This document shows positions 34,368 to 43,504 of a stretch of 64,000 nucleotides of DNA, piece by piece (the first letter of the stretch is position 1; every line of letters starts with the position of its first letter). Position numbers and translations under genes: made by a program. The notes beneath the pieces are model-generated. The model was not told where the DNA came from. It did not search any database and saw only the letters and a list, made by a program, of their open reading frames with translations. Source of the stretch: Rhizobium cauense (lineage in GTDB: Bacteria > Pseudomonadota > Alphaproteobacteria > Rhizobiales > Rhizobiaceae); contig NZ_JAEUAT010000002.1 of NCBI RefSeq assembly GCF_019511525.1, forward strand, positions 496,001-560,000, in the 5' to 3' direction.

Positions 34368-34403
34368 GAAAAACGAAGGGCTGCGCTTGTGACGCAGCCC
34401 TTC
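34368..34403 (-). terminator. tRNA-Asn terminator
   Basis: GAAGGGCTGCG (34375-34385) and CGCAGCCCTTC (34393-34403) form a perfect 11-bp stem with a seven-base loop. Read on the minus strand it is followed by GTTTTT. It lies just beyond the tRNA 3' end, on the prophage side. Confidence 0.75.
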
Positions 34404-34409
34404 TGAATC

Positions 34410-34484
34410 TGGCTCCCCGGGCCGGATTCGAACCGGCGACCTGTCGATTAACAGTCGAATGCTCTACCGCTGAGCTACCAGGGA
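34410..34484 (-). tRNA. tRNA-Asn (GTT), probable prophage attachment site
   Basis: Read on the minus strand: acceptor TCCCTGG pairs with CCGGGGA, the anticodon loop is CTGTTAA (anticodon GTT), the T-loop is GGTTCGAATCC, and an encoded CCA ends the gene. The 3' end faces the integrase, so the crossover core of the right attachment site is probably within its last 30-45 bases. The matching left copy should be outside the window. Confidence 0.95.
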
Positions 34485-34601
34485 TCACCGCTCGCCGCGG
34501 TGTGAGTGGCCTAATACAAATGCTTGTCCGATTTGCCAAGCGGTTTTTTCAAAAAAATGACATCTGCTTGTATTCGGATTGTATAACCCCATCTCCTGTG
34601 G

Positions 34602-34898
34602 ATGACTGAAGCACATGATACCACTGGAAAACCGCAGGCCAAGCGATTTGGAATCGACCACACGACCGGTCGTCTTGTCCTAGGCTCCGTAAGCATCCCG
34701 CTCCCCCAGTCACGGTTTGCCCGGCTGACAATCGGGGTTGTCCTGATCTTCGGCGGGATTCTCGGGTTTCTGCCGGTTCTCGGCTTCTGGATGATACCGC
34801 TGGGGTTCATCGTCCTTTCGCACGACCTGCATCCCATCCGTAGGATGCGACGGCGATTCTCCGTCTGGTGGAGCAAGAGGCGGAAACCCGCCCCCTGA
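34602..34898 (+). CDS. Small membrane protein of unknown function
   Basis: 98 residues. Two adjacent hydrophobic segments (LTIGVVLIFGGILGFLPV and FWMIPLGFIVLS) precede DLHPIRRMRRRFSVWW and a basic tail. Such short proteins lie in many rhizobial genomes; the role is unknown. First chromosomal gene after the attachment site, convergent with the phosphate transporter gene. Confidence 0.7.
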   Translation: MTEAHDTTGKPQAKRFGIDHTTGRLVLGSVSIPLPQSRFARLTIGVVLIFGGILGFLPVLGFWMIPLGFIVLSHDLHPIRRMRRRFSVWWSKRRKPAP

Positions 34899-34914
34899 AC
34901 CAGTTGGAACATTA

Positions 34915-35919
34915 TCAGCTGAATAGGCCTGCAGCCCAATAGAAGAGCGCTGAGATCAGTGCAGCGGACGGCAGGGTGATGACCCAGGCAACGACGATGT
35001 TGCCTGCCAGGCCCCAGCGCACGGCCGAAACACGGCGTGCCGCACCAACACCGATGATCGCGCCGGTGATCGTGTGCGTCGTGGAGACTGGGATACCAAG
35101 CCAAGTTGCTGCGAAGAGCGTCAGCGCCCCGCCAGTTTCAGCACAGAACCCCTGCATCGGATTGAGGCGCGTGATCTTCGATCCCATCGTGTGGACGATT
35201 CGCCAGCCGCCGAAGAGTGTTCCGAGCGCCATCGCCGTCTGACAGGAAAGAACGACCCAGAACGGTACGTGGAAACTCCCACCGAGATAACCCTGCGAGT
35301 AGAGAAGCACGGCGATGATCCCCATCGTCTTCTGCGCGTCATTGCCGCCGTGGCCGAGCGAATAGAGCGACGCGGAAGCGAATTGCATGACGCGAAATGT
35401 CCGGTCGACGGCGAACGGCGTTTGCCGGACGAAGATCCAGGAAACGACGAGCACCAGGAAGAGCGCGAGCATGAAACCGATCAACGGCGACATGACGATC
35501 GCGCCTGCTGTTTTCAGCAATCCTCCCCAGACGATCGAACTGAAGCCGACCTTCGCGAGACCCGCACCGACCAGACCGCCCACCAGCGCGTGGGAGGAGC
35601 TGGAAGGGATGCCGAAGATCCAGGTGACGATGTTCCAGATGATCGCTCCCATCAGCGCCGCGAAGATAACCAGCGGCGAGACGATGTTGGGGTCGATGAT
35701 TCCCGTTCCCAGGGTTTCGGCCACGTGCAGACCAAAAAACAGGAACGCGATGAAATTGAAGAACGCCGCCCAGGCCACTGCATATTGCGGCCTGAGCACA
35801 CGCGTCGAAACGATCGTTGCAATCGAATTCGCAGCATCGTGAAGCCCGTTCAAAAAATCGAAGAACAGCGCAATGGCGATCAGGGCGATCAGCAACGGAA
35901 AGGCGAGGGTGGCGTCCAT
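34915..35919 (-). CDS. pit: PiT-family inorganic phosphate transporter
   Basis: 334 residues, ten or so hydrophobic segments. The two family signatures are visible: FFDFLNGLHDAANSIATIVSTR near the N-terminus, and the internal repeat GHGGNDAQKTMGI, with FGIPSSSSHALVGG and GIPVSTTHTITGA also paired. It carries phosphate (with protons or cations) across the inner membrane, the low-affinity route. It overlaps the upstream DUF47 gene by one base (TGATG). Confidence 0.95.
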   Translation of the reverse strand: MDATLAFPLLIALIAIALFFDFLNGLHDAANSIATIVSTRVLRPQYAVAWAAFFNFIAFLFFGLHVAETLGTGIIDPNIVSPLVIFAALMGAIIWNIVTWIFGIPSSSSHALVGGLVGAGLAKVGFSSIVWGGLLKTAGAIVMSPLIGFMLALFLVLVVSWIFVRQTPFAVDRTFRVMQFASASLYSLGHGGNDAQKTMGIIAVLLYSQGYLGGSFHVPFWVVLSCQTAMALGTLFGGWRIVHTMGSKITRLNPMQGFCAETGGALTLFAATWLGIPVSTTHTITGAIIGVGAARRVSAVRWGLAGNIVVAWVITLPSAALISALFYWAAGLFS

Positions 35920-36560
35920 CAGACGTTCTCAATCACGATGCCGCTGATTTCGTTGGCAACGTCCTCGAAACGATCGACGACCTTCTCGAGCTCGCCATAG
36001 ATTTCACTGCCGATGATGTAAGCCATTGCATTCGAGGCGCCATGACGCAGGAAAAGCTCCTTCAGGCCCTGATCGTGCAGGTCGTCGGAACGTCCTTCGA
36101 CGCGGGTCACCTCCTCGGCAATCGCCATCAGGCGCGGGGCGTTGGCGTTGATCCGGTCCAGGAGCGGAATGGCTTCAGCGATGAGATGGGCAGCCTGTAC
36201 GATTGCCATACCCATTTCCTGCATGCGAGGATCGAATTGCGTCTGCTCAAACAGCCGGATCGTCTTGACTGTCTTGTGCATCATATCGATCGCGTCATCC
36301 ATTGACTGGATAAGATCCTTGATATCAACGCGGTCGAAGGGCGTGATGAAGCTGCGGCGAACCGCGAGCAGCACTTCGCGCGTGATGTTGTCGGCGTCGT
36401 TTTCCAGTGCGACGATCCGATCACAATGGCGTTCGGTATCGTGGCCCGCCAGCAACTCGTTCAGCGACTCCGCTGCGCCCACGATCGTTCGGGAATGCTG
36501 CGCAAAAAGGTCGAAGAACCTATCTTCCCGCGGCAGAAGTTTACGAAACCAGCTGAGCAT
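35919..36560 (-). CDS. DUF47 PhoU-like partner of Pit transporter
   Basis: 213 residues. ATG 36560 (MLSWFRKLLP) is chosen because AGGA is properly spaced; ATG 36569 has its site too close. It is a helical PhoU-like protein with FFDLFAQHSRTIVGAAESL, DNITREVLLAVRRSFITPFDRVDIKDLIQSMDDAIDMM and KELFLRHGASNAMAYIIGSEIYGELEKVVDRFEDVAN. In rhizobia the orfA-pit operon codes for a working phosphate transport system. One-base overlap suggests translational coupling. Confidence 0.93.
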   Translation of the reverse strand: MLSWFRKLLPREDRFFDLFAQHSRTIVGAAESLNELLAGHDTERHCDRIVALENDADNITREVLLAVRRSFITPFDRVDIKDLIQSMDDAIDMMHKTVKTIRLFEQTQFDPRMQEMGMAIVQAAHLIAEAIPLLDRINANAPRLMAIAEEVTRVEGRSDDLHDQGLKELFLRHGASNAMAYIIGSEIYGELEKVVDRFEDVANEISGIVIENV

Positions 36561-36755
36561 TCCATCCATCCTGTAAGAATTTTTAGGAGCCCGTCATAAA
36601 TTAGCGGGACTTGCAATAAAAGTGTCACAATTGCACAGGCCGGGATTCTTTTCGGCTAGGCATTGCAAAGGCCGCAGGGAACTTGGCGCCTGCTCCACAC
36701 GTTAATGCAGCAAGCGCTTGTGACGCGAGAGATGCAGGAATTGAAAGGTAAGGGA

Positions 36756-37205
36756 ATGAGAAGACTTGCGGTGTTGGTATTGGCAATCGCGACGAGCCTC
36801 GGTGGAGTCGGTCCGTCGTTTGCCGAGAATTCCGGCGATCAGCACTCGGTTCAGAGCCGTGGCGGGTTTGGAGACTCCGGTGTGAGAAACAGCCGCAGCT
36901 ACAATCGGTGCAACGTCTATCGTTGTGGCGGCAACCGCCATAGCTACTACAGGGATCGCTATCGCGGAGATCGCTATTATCGCGACGGCTATTATCGTCG
37001 AAATGACAATGATGCCGGCGCGCTGCTTGGGGGCCTTGCTGCTGGTGCGATCATCGGTGGGCTTATTGCCTCGCAGCCCCAGGCCAGGCCCGTTGGCGAC
37101 ACGCATGTCGATTGGTGCTACAGCCGTTACCGGTCGTATCGGGCCTATGACAACACCTATCAGCCCAATTACGGCCCGAGACGCCAGTGCAACTCGCCGT
37201 ACTAG
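36756..37205 (+). CDS. BA14K-family secreted protein
   Basis: 149 residues from ATG 36756 (AAAGG seven bases ahead). Signal peptide [23 protein letters not shown], then a low-complexity arginine and tyrosine-rich stretch, a glycine-rich hydrophobic segment ([18 protein letters not shown]) and the BA14K repeat [24 protein letters not shown]14K proteins are surface or envelope proteins first seen in Brucella as antigens. No operon partner; the gene stands between the DUF47 promoter and a tRNA. Confidence 0.88.
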   Translation: MRRLAVLVLAIATSLGGVGPSFAENSGDQHSVQSRGGFGDSGVRNSRSYNRCNVYRCGGNRHSYYRDRYRGDRYYRDGYYRRNDNDAGALLGGLAAGAIIGGLIASQPQARPVGDTHVDWCYSRYRSYRAYDNTYQPNYGPRRQCNSPY

Positions 37206-37328
37206 GATGAAACGAGAGAAACCGGTGGAACGGCGATCCGAATTCCTCCGGTTTTTCGACAACCCTCTTGCACTCGATTTCTATTCATTCTAAATGCCCG
37301 CCAACGCTTCGGTCATGAAGCGTCGTGA

Positions 37329-37402
37329 GGCCTCGTGGCGGAGTGGTGACGCAGAGGACTGCAAATCCTTGTACCCCGGTTCAATTCCGGGCGAGGCCTC
37401 CA
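37329..37402 (+). tRNA. tRNA-Cys (GCA)
   Basis: Acceptor GGCCTCG pairs with CGAGGCC. The anticodon loop CTGCAAA gives GCA, the T-loop is GGTTCAATTCC, discriminator T, then encoded CCA at 37400-37402. A discriminator U is the normal identity element of tRNA-Cys. The following stretch to 37630 shows no gene. Confidence 0.95.
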
Positions 37403-37630
37403 ATTTACTCCCAGTCGATAAGCTATTGATTTGCTAGCGGGCGTGTTTGATGCGCGTGGATGGGAAGCTGCCGCGCCATACTTCAGGTAGCTAAGGCCGC
37501 GTTTTCTCCATCGTCATAGTGAAAATCCGCAAGGCGCTAGATCAGTTGCACACCTTCAATAACCAAATAGGCAATTGCTGAGGTTTCGGCGGACAGCTAG
37601 GCTTCGTTTCAGTTCTGAGGAGCTCCTGCG

Positions 37631-37813
37631 ATGCCGGCGACCAAAATGCCGCAACTGATCTTTGCCCTAAGTGTGGCGCGAGAAATGGCGGAGAGTGAAC
37701 TTCACGCCGAAATGCTTGTAATCCTGATCGAGGATGCCCTGAAGGAAGCCCAGGAACATGCGTTGCGCCGTGGCATTCTCGTTGACATTGAAGAGGAGAC
37801 TGAGCTGCAGTAG
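37631..37813 (+). CDS. Small hypothetical protein
   Basis: 60 residues with GAGGAG ahead of the ATG. It is a largely helical, acidic protein (FALSVAREMAESELHAEMLVILIEDALKEAQEHALRRG). No domain is recognised. It lies between the tRNA and the two small membrane genes on the other strand. Confidence 0.55.
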   Translation: MPATKMPQLIFALSVAREMAESELHAEMLVILIEDALKEAQEHALRRGILVDIEEETELQ

Positions 37814-37859
37814 GGGCCGCTTCGGCGCAGCTTGCTACGACATACGCTCATGCCTGCGT

Positions 37860-38006
37860 TCAATTGATCCGCTGCAATGACGGCATCGGTGATACGCCGA
37901 CTGTCGCGACACTGGGAGCGCCGACCCTCACAAAGGGGATAACGAGTATGATCGCCAGCAGCGCACAGATGAAAAAGCTGCCGAGCATGAGTGGTTTGAC
38001 CGCCAT
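37860..38006 (-). CDS. Very small membrane protein (48 residues)
   Basis: It starts at ATG 38006 with GGAGAGG just upstream. The sequence opens MAVKPLMLGSFFICALLAII and continues LVIPFVRVGAP, one clear membrane segment, then a short polar tail. Too short for usual ORF lists. Follows the 33-residue membrane gene on the same strand by 70 bases, so both may be one transcript. Function is unknown. Confidence 0.55.
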   Translation of the reverse strand: MAVKPLMLGSFFICALLAIILVIPFVRVGAPSVATVGVSPMPSLQRIN

Positions 38007-38076
38007 GTCCTCTCCGTCGATTCCAAGGGAACCTCAGTATCGAGCGAAAAACTGACAATGGCCTGAAAGAGTGACG

Positions 38077-38178
38077 TTACCTCGTTTCGCCGTCAAACAG
38101 GCCGCAGCAGAAAATGCCAAGCAGCGTTGCAATGATGAAGAAATCGAACAAAGTGAGATATGCGATGATGTCAGGCAC
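38077..38178 (-). CDS. Very small membrane protein (33 residues)
   Basis: GTG 38178 is preceded six bases away by GAGGAGGAG, a very strong ribosome site. The product, MPDIIAYLTLFDFFIIATLL then GIFCCGLFDGETR, is a single membrane segment with two adjacent cysteines. It is not known; the strong ribosome site is the main support. Confidence 0.5.
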   Translation of the reverse strand: MPDIIAYLTLFDFFIIATLLGIFCCGLFDGETR

Positions 38179-38370
38179 GACCTGCTCCTCCTCTATTCCT
38201 CCGGTTGCAATAATATCACAGGTCGATCGTTTGTTCCATGAAGGAAGAGCTCTCAGGAGAGGTTCGCGCGCTGAATTCTTGCCGCAGGCATCCGCGAAGC
38301 CTTGAAAGGCCAGAGTGCTGAGATTAAGAGACGTGCAGACAAAGCCGCTTTCACCGGGCGAGAGGACATG

Positions 38371-39033
38371 ATGAATTTTGAATCAGCACGCGCAAATATG
38401 GTCGACAACCAGCTCCGGACGACGGACGTCACCTCGCATTCCGTGTTGACGGCCTTTATTACGGTCCCGCGCGAGGCGTTTGTTCCTGAAAAGGCCAGGG
38501 CGCTCGCATATATCGATCGTGACGTCGAAATCTGTCCTGCAGCTGCCGGCAAGCCGGCTCGCTACCTGATGCAGCCGTCGCCGCTTGCAAAGTTGCTCCA
38601 GCTTGCGGGCGTCACAAAGGATGACGTTGTACTCGAGATTGGCGCTGGTAGTGGCTACGTATCGGCTCTTTTTTCGCACCTCGCCGGCACGGTGGTTGCG
38701 GTAGAAGAGGACGAGACGCTCGCGGCGGAAGCCAAGACCAACCTTGCTGACTACGCAAACGTAACGGTCGTCACAGGGCCGCTCAGTGCAGGGAATGCGT
38801 CCGGCGCTCCCTATGATCTCATTTTTGTAAATGGCTCGGTCGAGGAGGTTCCTTCCTCCCTGCTGTCGCAGCTGCGTGACGGTGGCCGTCTTGTTACCGT
38901 TCAGGGCTACGGTGGTTCGGCGCGCGCGAAGGTCTTCGTGAACGAGCGTGGCACGGTTTCGGAAAACGTTTACTTCAACGCCTCCGTCAAGCCACTTCCG
39001 GGGTTCACCAAGGCACGCGAATTCGTCTTCTGA
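38371..39033 (+). CDS. Protein-L-isoaspartate O-methyltransferase family protein
   Basis: 220 residues from ATG 38371 (alternative 38368). It begins MNFESARANMVDNQLRTTDV, the usual rhizobial opening. The SAM site is VLEIGAGSGYVSALFSHLAGTVVAVEED. The enzyme methylates isoaspartyl residues so that damaged proteins can be repaired. A second family member is encoded at 60535. In the relatives known to me a tolC gene lies directly downstream, but none is seen here. Confidence 0.88.
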   Translation: MNFESARANMVDNQLRTTDVTSHSVLTAFITVPREAFVPEKARALAYIDRDVEICPAAAGKPARYLMQPSPLAKLLQLAGVTKDDVVLEIGAGSGYVSALFSHLAGTVVAVEEDETLAAEAKTNLADYANVTVVTGPLSAGNASGAPYDLIFVNGSVEEVPSSLLSQLRDGGRLVTVQGYGGSARAKVFVNERGTVSENVYFNASVKPLPGFTKAREFVF

Positions 39034-39058
39034 TCCCTGGCGTATCGTAAGATTTTTC

Positions 39059-39085
39059 AGCGGGCGCCATCGGCGCCCGCTTTCA
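39059..39085 (+). terminator. Terminator after the methyltransferase gene
   Basis: AGCGGGCGCC (39059-39068) and GGCGCCCGCT (39072-39081) make a perfect 10-bp stem with a three-base loop, followed by TTTC. Confidence 0.85.
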
Positions 39086-39254
39086 TTTCTTGGCCAAGGA
39101 ATTGTCACGTCCGCAAGGGCGGCAGAAAGCTGTGCATGGCCACATTCATTTGATTCGCGATGATTTTTTTCGATCTTGGGCTATCCTAAGGTATGGGTGA
39201 TTCGGATGCCCACTCCACGCAATCCGGTCGTTTTTCGGAATAACGGGGATAGAT

Positions 39255-40139
39255 ATGGCTCAGCCAAGCGTAGCGCGTGAACCGTCCATGGAAGAGATCC
39301 TGGCGTCCATCCGCCAGATCATCGAGAGCAATGACCCCGGTGCGGGAAGGGCGCTTTCAGCGTCGTTGCCGGCGGTTTATGGCGCAGACGAGGATGAAGG
39401 CAATTCGGGCATTCATCTGACGGTCGATGAAGCTTACGCCGGAGTGGAGTTCCCCGAGCCCGCTGGCCAGCCCGACCCCCGTTTTGTTGCGGCCAACTCT
39501 GCAGGGTCGGCCCCTGTGCCCGAGGCGCAGCCGCGGGCCATGTCGCTCGCCGACGTTGCTGCGCGTGTTCGCGCGGCATCCGAGCGCAACGCTGCCCAGT
39601 TGTCGCGCGAAGCACCGCCGACCTTCCGGCAGCCGGAAGCGAGAGCTCCGGAAATCAGGGCGGATGCACCGCAACTCGCGGAGACGCCTCCTCTCGTCGC
39701 GATCGAGAAACAGTTTGTTGAAGCCGCCACCGCTCCGATTTCTAGCCCCGCGCCGAAGGTTGTCGCAGTACGCCCTCCCGTGGAAGTACCATTCGAGATG
39801 CCTGAGGCAGGTCTTGCGGAGCTGCAGTCGGTGACCGTCCAGGCAGAGGCGCCCACTCCATTCTTTGCGGAGCCTGCTGCTGAGGTCTCGCTGCCGAGCC
39901 GTATCGAAGATGCTGCTCCTCCATCGTTGCTGTCTCCCGACGCGGGGCTTCAGATTGCTCGTTCTTTCGAGGAACTTGCTGCTGCCATCGATGGCGCCGA
40001 GCGTCGCTCTCTCGACGAGATCGCCGAAGACATGCTGCGTCCGATGCTGCGCGAATGGCTGGACGACAACCTGCCAACCCTCGTCGAACGTCTCGTGCGC
40101 GAAGAGATCGAACGCGTGGCGCGCGGCCCGCGCCGCTGA
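39255..40139 (+). CDS. popZ: PopZ (DUF2497) polar organizing protein
   Basis: 294 residues. It has the three PopZ parts: the N-terminal helix EPSMEEILASIRQIIES; a long acidic, proline-rich disordered middle; and the C-terminal oligomerisation region LDEIAEDMLRPMLREWLDDNLPTLVERLVREEIERVARG. PopZ forms a cell-pole matrix that anchors chromosome origin and polarity proteins; in Agrobacterium it marks the growing pole. It lies just upstream of valS, the standard position, separated by a terminator. Confidence 0.93.
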   Translation: MAQPSVAREPSMEEILASIRQIIESNDPGAGRALSASLPAVYGADEDEGNSGIHLTVDEAYAGVEFPEPAGQPDPRFVAANSAGSAPVPEAQPRAMSLADVAARVRAASERNAAQLSREAPPTFRQPEARAPEIRADAPQLAETPPLVAIEKQFVEAATAPISSPAPKVVAVRPPVEVPFEMPEAGLAELQSVTVQAEAPTPFFAEPAAEVSLPSRIEDAAPPSLLSPDAGLQIARSFEELAAAIDGAERRSLDEIAEDMLRPMLREWLDDNLPTLVERLVREEIERVARGPRR

Positions 40140-40157
40140 TCGGAAACGCCTTTTCTC

Positions 40158-40192
40158 AAAAAGCCGCTCCGGTCTCCGGGGCGGCTTTTTTA
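40158..40192 (+). terminator. Terminator between popZ and valS
   Basis: AAAAAGCCGCTCCGG and CCGGGGCGGCTTTTT pair across a TCT loop (one wobble) and run into TTTTT. Confidence 0.9.
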
Positions 40193-40257
40193 TTGACTTG
40201 CCCGTAGCCATCCTATTTACAACCCGCATCTAAGAACCTCCAGATTTTGGTCCCCAA

Positions 40258-43101
40258 ATGCTCGACAAGACCTACGATTCCGCTGCCGTTGAACCGAAAA
40301 TCGCTGCAAAATGGGATGAGGCAGACGCCTTCCGCGCGGGCGCCAATGCCAAGCCGGGCGCAGAGACCTTTACCATCGTGATCCCGCCGCCGAATGTGAC
40401 CGGCTCGCTGCACATGGGCCATGCACTGAACAACACGCTGCAGGACATCATGGTCCGCTTCGAGCGCATGCGCGGCAAGGACGTGCTCTGGCAGCCGGGC
40501 ATGGACCACGCCGGTATCGCCACCCAGATGGTTGTCGAGCGCAAGCTGATGGAAAAGCAGTTGCCTGGCCGCCGCGACATGGGACGCGAGGCCTTCATCG
40601 AGAAGGTCTGGGAATGGAAGGCGGAATCAGGCGGCCTGATCTTCAACCAGCTGAAGCGCCTCGGCGCATCCTGCGACTGGTCGCGCGAGCGCTTCACGAT
40701 GGACGAAGGTCTCTCGGCTGCCGTTCTTGAAGTCTTTGTAACTCTTTACAAGGAAGGCCTGATCTATCGCGACAAGCGTCTGGTCAACTGGGATCCGAAG
40801 CTTCTAACGGCGATTTCAGACATCGAGGTGGAGCAGCACGAGGTCAACGGAAACCTCTGGTATTTCCGCTATCCGCTGGAGCCTGGGGTCACGTACCAGC
40901 ATCCTGTTGCCTTCGACGACGAGGGCAAGCCGACGGAATGGGAAACGCGCGACTATATTGTTGTTGCGACAACCCGCCCGGAAACGATGCTCGGCGATAC
41001 CGGCGTGGCCGTTAACCCGAAGGATGACCGCTACAAGTCACTGGTTGGCAAGAATGTCATCCTGCCGATCGTCGGTCGCCGCATTCCGATCGTCGCCGAC
41101 GAGTATCCGGATCCGACGGCAGGCACCGGTGCGGTCAAGATGACGCCGGCACACGATTTCAACGACTTCGATGTCGGTAAGCGCGCTGGCCTTCGTATCG
41201 TCAACGTGTTGACGGCCGATGCCAGAATCACGATCAAGGACAACGAGGATTTCCTTGAAGGCATTCCCGATGCCGCGGCACTGCACGGCGCTTGGGACGA
41301 ACTTGAAGGCAAGGACCGCTTCGAGGCGCGCAAGATCATTGTTCGCATCTTCGAAGAAGGCGGCTTGCTCGACAAGGTCGAGCCCCACAAGCACACAGTC
41401 CCGCATGGCGACCGTGGCGGCGTGCCGATCGAGCCTCGCCTGACCGAGCAATGGTACGTCGATGCCAAGACGCTTGCGGAACCGGCAATCGCTTCCGTTC
41501 GCGAGGGCCGCACTCAGCTCGTCCCGCGTAGCTGGGACAAGACCTATTACGAATGGATGGAAAACATCCAACCCTGGTGCGTGTCGCGCCAGCTCTGGTG
41601 GGGCCATCAGATTCCAGCCTGGTACGGCCCGGATGGCCAGGTCTTCGTCGAAAAGACCGAAGAGGAAGCCCTGCAAGCCGCAATTCAGCACTACCTGTCG
41701 CACGAAGGTCCGATGAAGGCCTACGTCGAGGATCTGCTGGAGAATTTCAAACCGGGAGAAATCCTGACCCGCGACGAAGACGTACTCGACACCTGGTTCT
41801 CTTCCGCGCTTTGGCCGTTCTCGACACTTGGCTGGCCTGACAAGACTCCGGAACTTGAGCGCTACTATCCGACCAACGTTCTGGTCACGGGCTTCGACAT
41901 CATCTTTTTCTGGGTCGCCCGTATGATGATGATGGGCCTCCACTTCATGAAGGATGATGACGGCGTTCCGGTCGAGCCGTTCCACACCGTCTACGTTCAT
42001 GCGCTGGTTCGCGACAAGAACGGCCAGAAGATGTCGAAGTCTAAGGGCAATGTCATCGATCCGCTGGAGCTGATCGATGAGTACGGTGCCGACGCGCTGC
42101 GGTTCACGCTGGCGATCATGGCAGCACAGGGCCGCGACGTGAAGCTTGATCCGGCCCGTATCGCCGGTTACCGCAACTTCGGTACCAAGCTCTGGAATGC
42201 CACGCGCTTTGCAGAAATGAACGGTGCCAAGAGCGATCCGCATTTCGTGCCTGAAGCCGCTGAATTGACGATCAATCGCTGGATTCTTACGGAACTTGCC
42301 CGTACGGAACGTGACGTAACGGAAGCCTTGGAATCCTACCGCTTCAACGACGCGGCGGGCGCACTCTATCGCTTCGTCTGGAACCAGGTCTGCGATTGGT
42401 ATCTCGAACTGCTGAAGCCTGTCTTCAGTGGGGCGGACGAGGGAGCCAAGAAGGAAGCGCAGGCCTGCGCGGCCTACATCCTCGAGGAGATCTACAAGCT
42501 CCTGCACCCCTTTATGCCGTTCATGACGGAAGAACTCTGGGCGCATACAGCGGGCGAAGGTATCGAGCGCGATACGCTGGTTTGCCATGCCGAGTGGCCG
42601 GCACCATCCTATGCCGATGATGCTGCCGCCGATGAGATCAACTGGCTGATCGACCTCGTTTCCGGGATCCGCTCGGTACGTGCCGAAATGAACGTGCCGC
42701 CGTCCGCGATTGCTCCGCTGGTCGTCGTCGGTGCGAACAGCCTGACGCGCGAGCGTCTGATCCGGCACGACGCAGCGATCAAGCGCCTTGCCCGCGTCGA
42801 GGGTATTTCGCTTGCCGGCGAAGCGCCGAAGGGTGCCGCGCAGATCGTGGTCGCCGAAGCAACAGCCTGCCTGCCGCTCGGCACGCTCATCGATCTCGCT
42901 GCGGAAAAGGCGCGTCTGGAGAAGGCTATAGCCAAGGCTGATGGTGAGGTCGCCCGCATCAACGGCAAGCTCTCCAATGAGAAGTTCGTTGCCAATGCGA
43001 ACCCGGACGTTGTTGCCGCCGAGCGGGATCGTCTTGAGGAGCTGCAGGGACAGATTGCTAGCTTGCGGATCGCACTGTCGCGTGTATCTGAAGCGGCGTA
43101 A
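40258..43101 (+). CDS. valS: Valyl-tRNA synthetase
   Basis: 947 residues, full length. Class I signatures: [16 protein letters not shown] (HIGH-type, about residues 43-58) and KMSKSKGNV (about 591-599). The editing domain ([15 protein letters not shown]) lies between and a C-terminal coiled coil ([28 protein letters not shown]) ends the protein. It charges tRNA-Val. It stands alone between two terminators. Confidence 0.98.
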   Translation: MLDKTYDSAAVEPKIAAKWDEADAFRAGANAKPGAETFTIVIPPPNVTGSLHMGHALNNTLQDIMVRFERMRGKDVLWQPGMDHAGIATQMVVERKLMEKQLPGRRDMGREAFIEKVWEWKAESGGLIFNQLKRLGASCDWSRERFTMDEGLSAAVLEVFVTLYKEGLIYRDKRLVNWDPKLLTAISDIEVEQHEVNGNLWYFRYPLEPGVTYQHPVAFDDEGKPTEWETRDYIVVATTRPETMLGDTGVAVNPKDDRYKSLVGKNVILPIVGRRIPIVADEYPDPTAGTGAVKMTPAHDFNDFDVGKRAGLRIVNVLTADARITIKDNEDFLEGIPDAAALHGAWDELEGKDRFEARKIIVRIFEEGGLLDKVEPHKHTVPHGDRGGVPIEPRLTEQWYVDAKTLAEPAIASVREGRTQLVPRSWDKTYYEWMENIQPWCVSRQLWWGHQIPAWYGPDGQVFVEKTEEEALQAAIQHYLSHEGPMKAYVEDLLENFKPGEILTRDEDVLDTWFSSALWPFSTLGWPDKTPELERYYPTNVLVTGFDIIFFWVARMMMMGLHFMKDDDGVPVEPFHTVYVHALVRDKNGQKMSKSKGNVIDPLELIDEYGADALRFTLAIMAAQGRDVKLDPARIAGYRNFGTKLWNATRFAEMNGAKSDPHFVPEAAELTINRWILTELARTERDVTEALESYRFNDAAGALYRFVWNQVCDWYLELLKPVFSGADEGAKKEAQACAAYILEEIYKLLHPFMPFMTEELWAHTAGEGIERDTLVCHAEWPAPSYADDAAADEINWLIDLVSGIRSVRAEMNVPPSAIAPLVVVGANSLTRERLIRHDAAIKRLARVEGISLAGEAPKGAAQIVVAEATACLPLGTLIDLAAEKARLEKAIAKADGEVARINGKLSNEKFVANANPDVVAAERDRLEELQGQIASLRIALSRVSEAA

Positions 43102-43130
43102 AATCAACGAAAAGTAGTAATAAATTCCAA

Positions 43131-43160
43131 GGCGCCCGATCCCGAATCGGGCGCTTTTTG
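43131..43160 (+). terminator. valS terminator
   Basis: GCGCCCGAT (43132-43140) and ATCGGGCGC (43146-43154) with a CCCGA loop, followed by TTTTT. The rest of the gap to 43504 has no convincing gene and presumably holds the promoter of the next gene. Confidence 0.9.
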
Positions 43161-43504
43161 TTGCGAACGGACCTGCCTCTGCGGAGGTGGGATCGATTTT
43201 CCCCGATATTCCCGACGTCGCACGTTGATTTCACACGTTTTCTGGCGCCTGACGGCGAAAAATATGAGTGTTGTTTCCGTGTTACAGGAGGGGAGGCTCG
43301 TGGAATGACCGACCTGAATTGGTTGGTTAGGTTTGCTATCTGTGGAATTTTGTTCTAATTTGCCAAGATATTGACGTGCCCGTCAATTATTTACGTAAAA
43401 CATACGTTAGCTCAGTTTCCAATCACGGCCGGTCACAAAGTTGCCATTTGTCGGCATCGCCTGCACAGTCCCGCCATCGCAATTGCCTGAGTGGGGGAGA
43501 CACA

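Noticed and set aside
35074..36000. 308-codon + strand frame
   Set aside because: Antisense to the phosphate transporter; highly charged and low complexity.
41038..43107. 689-codon frame on the minus strand
   Set aside because: It mirrors valS, which has all catalytic motifs on the + strand.
43158..43358. 66-codon frame after valS
   Set aside because: It starts inside the valS terminator and has no ribosome site or known domain.
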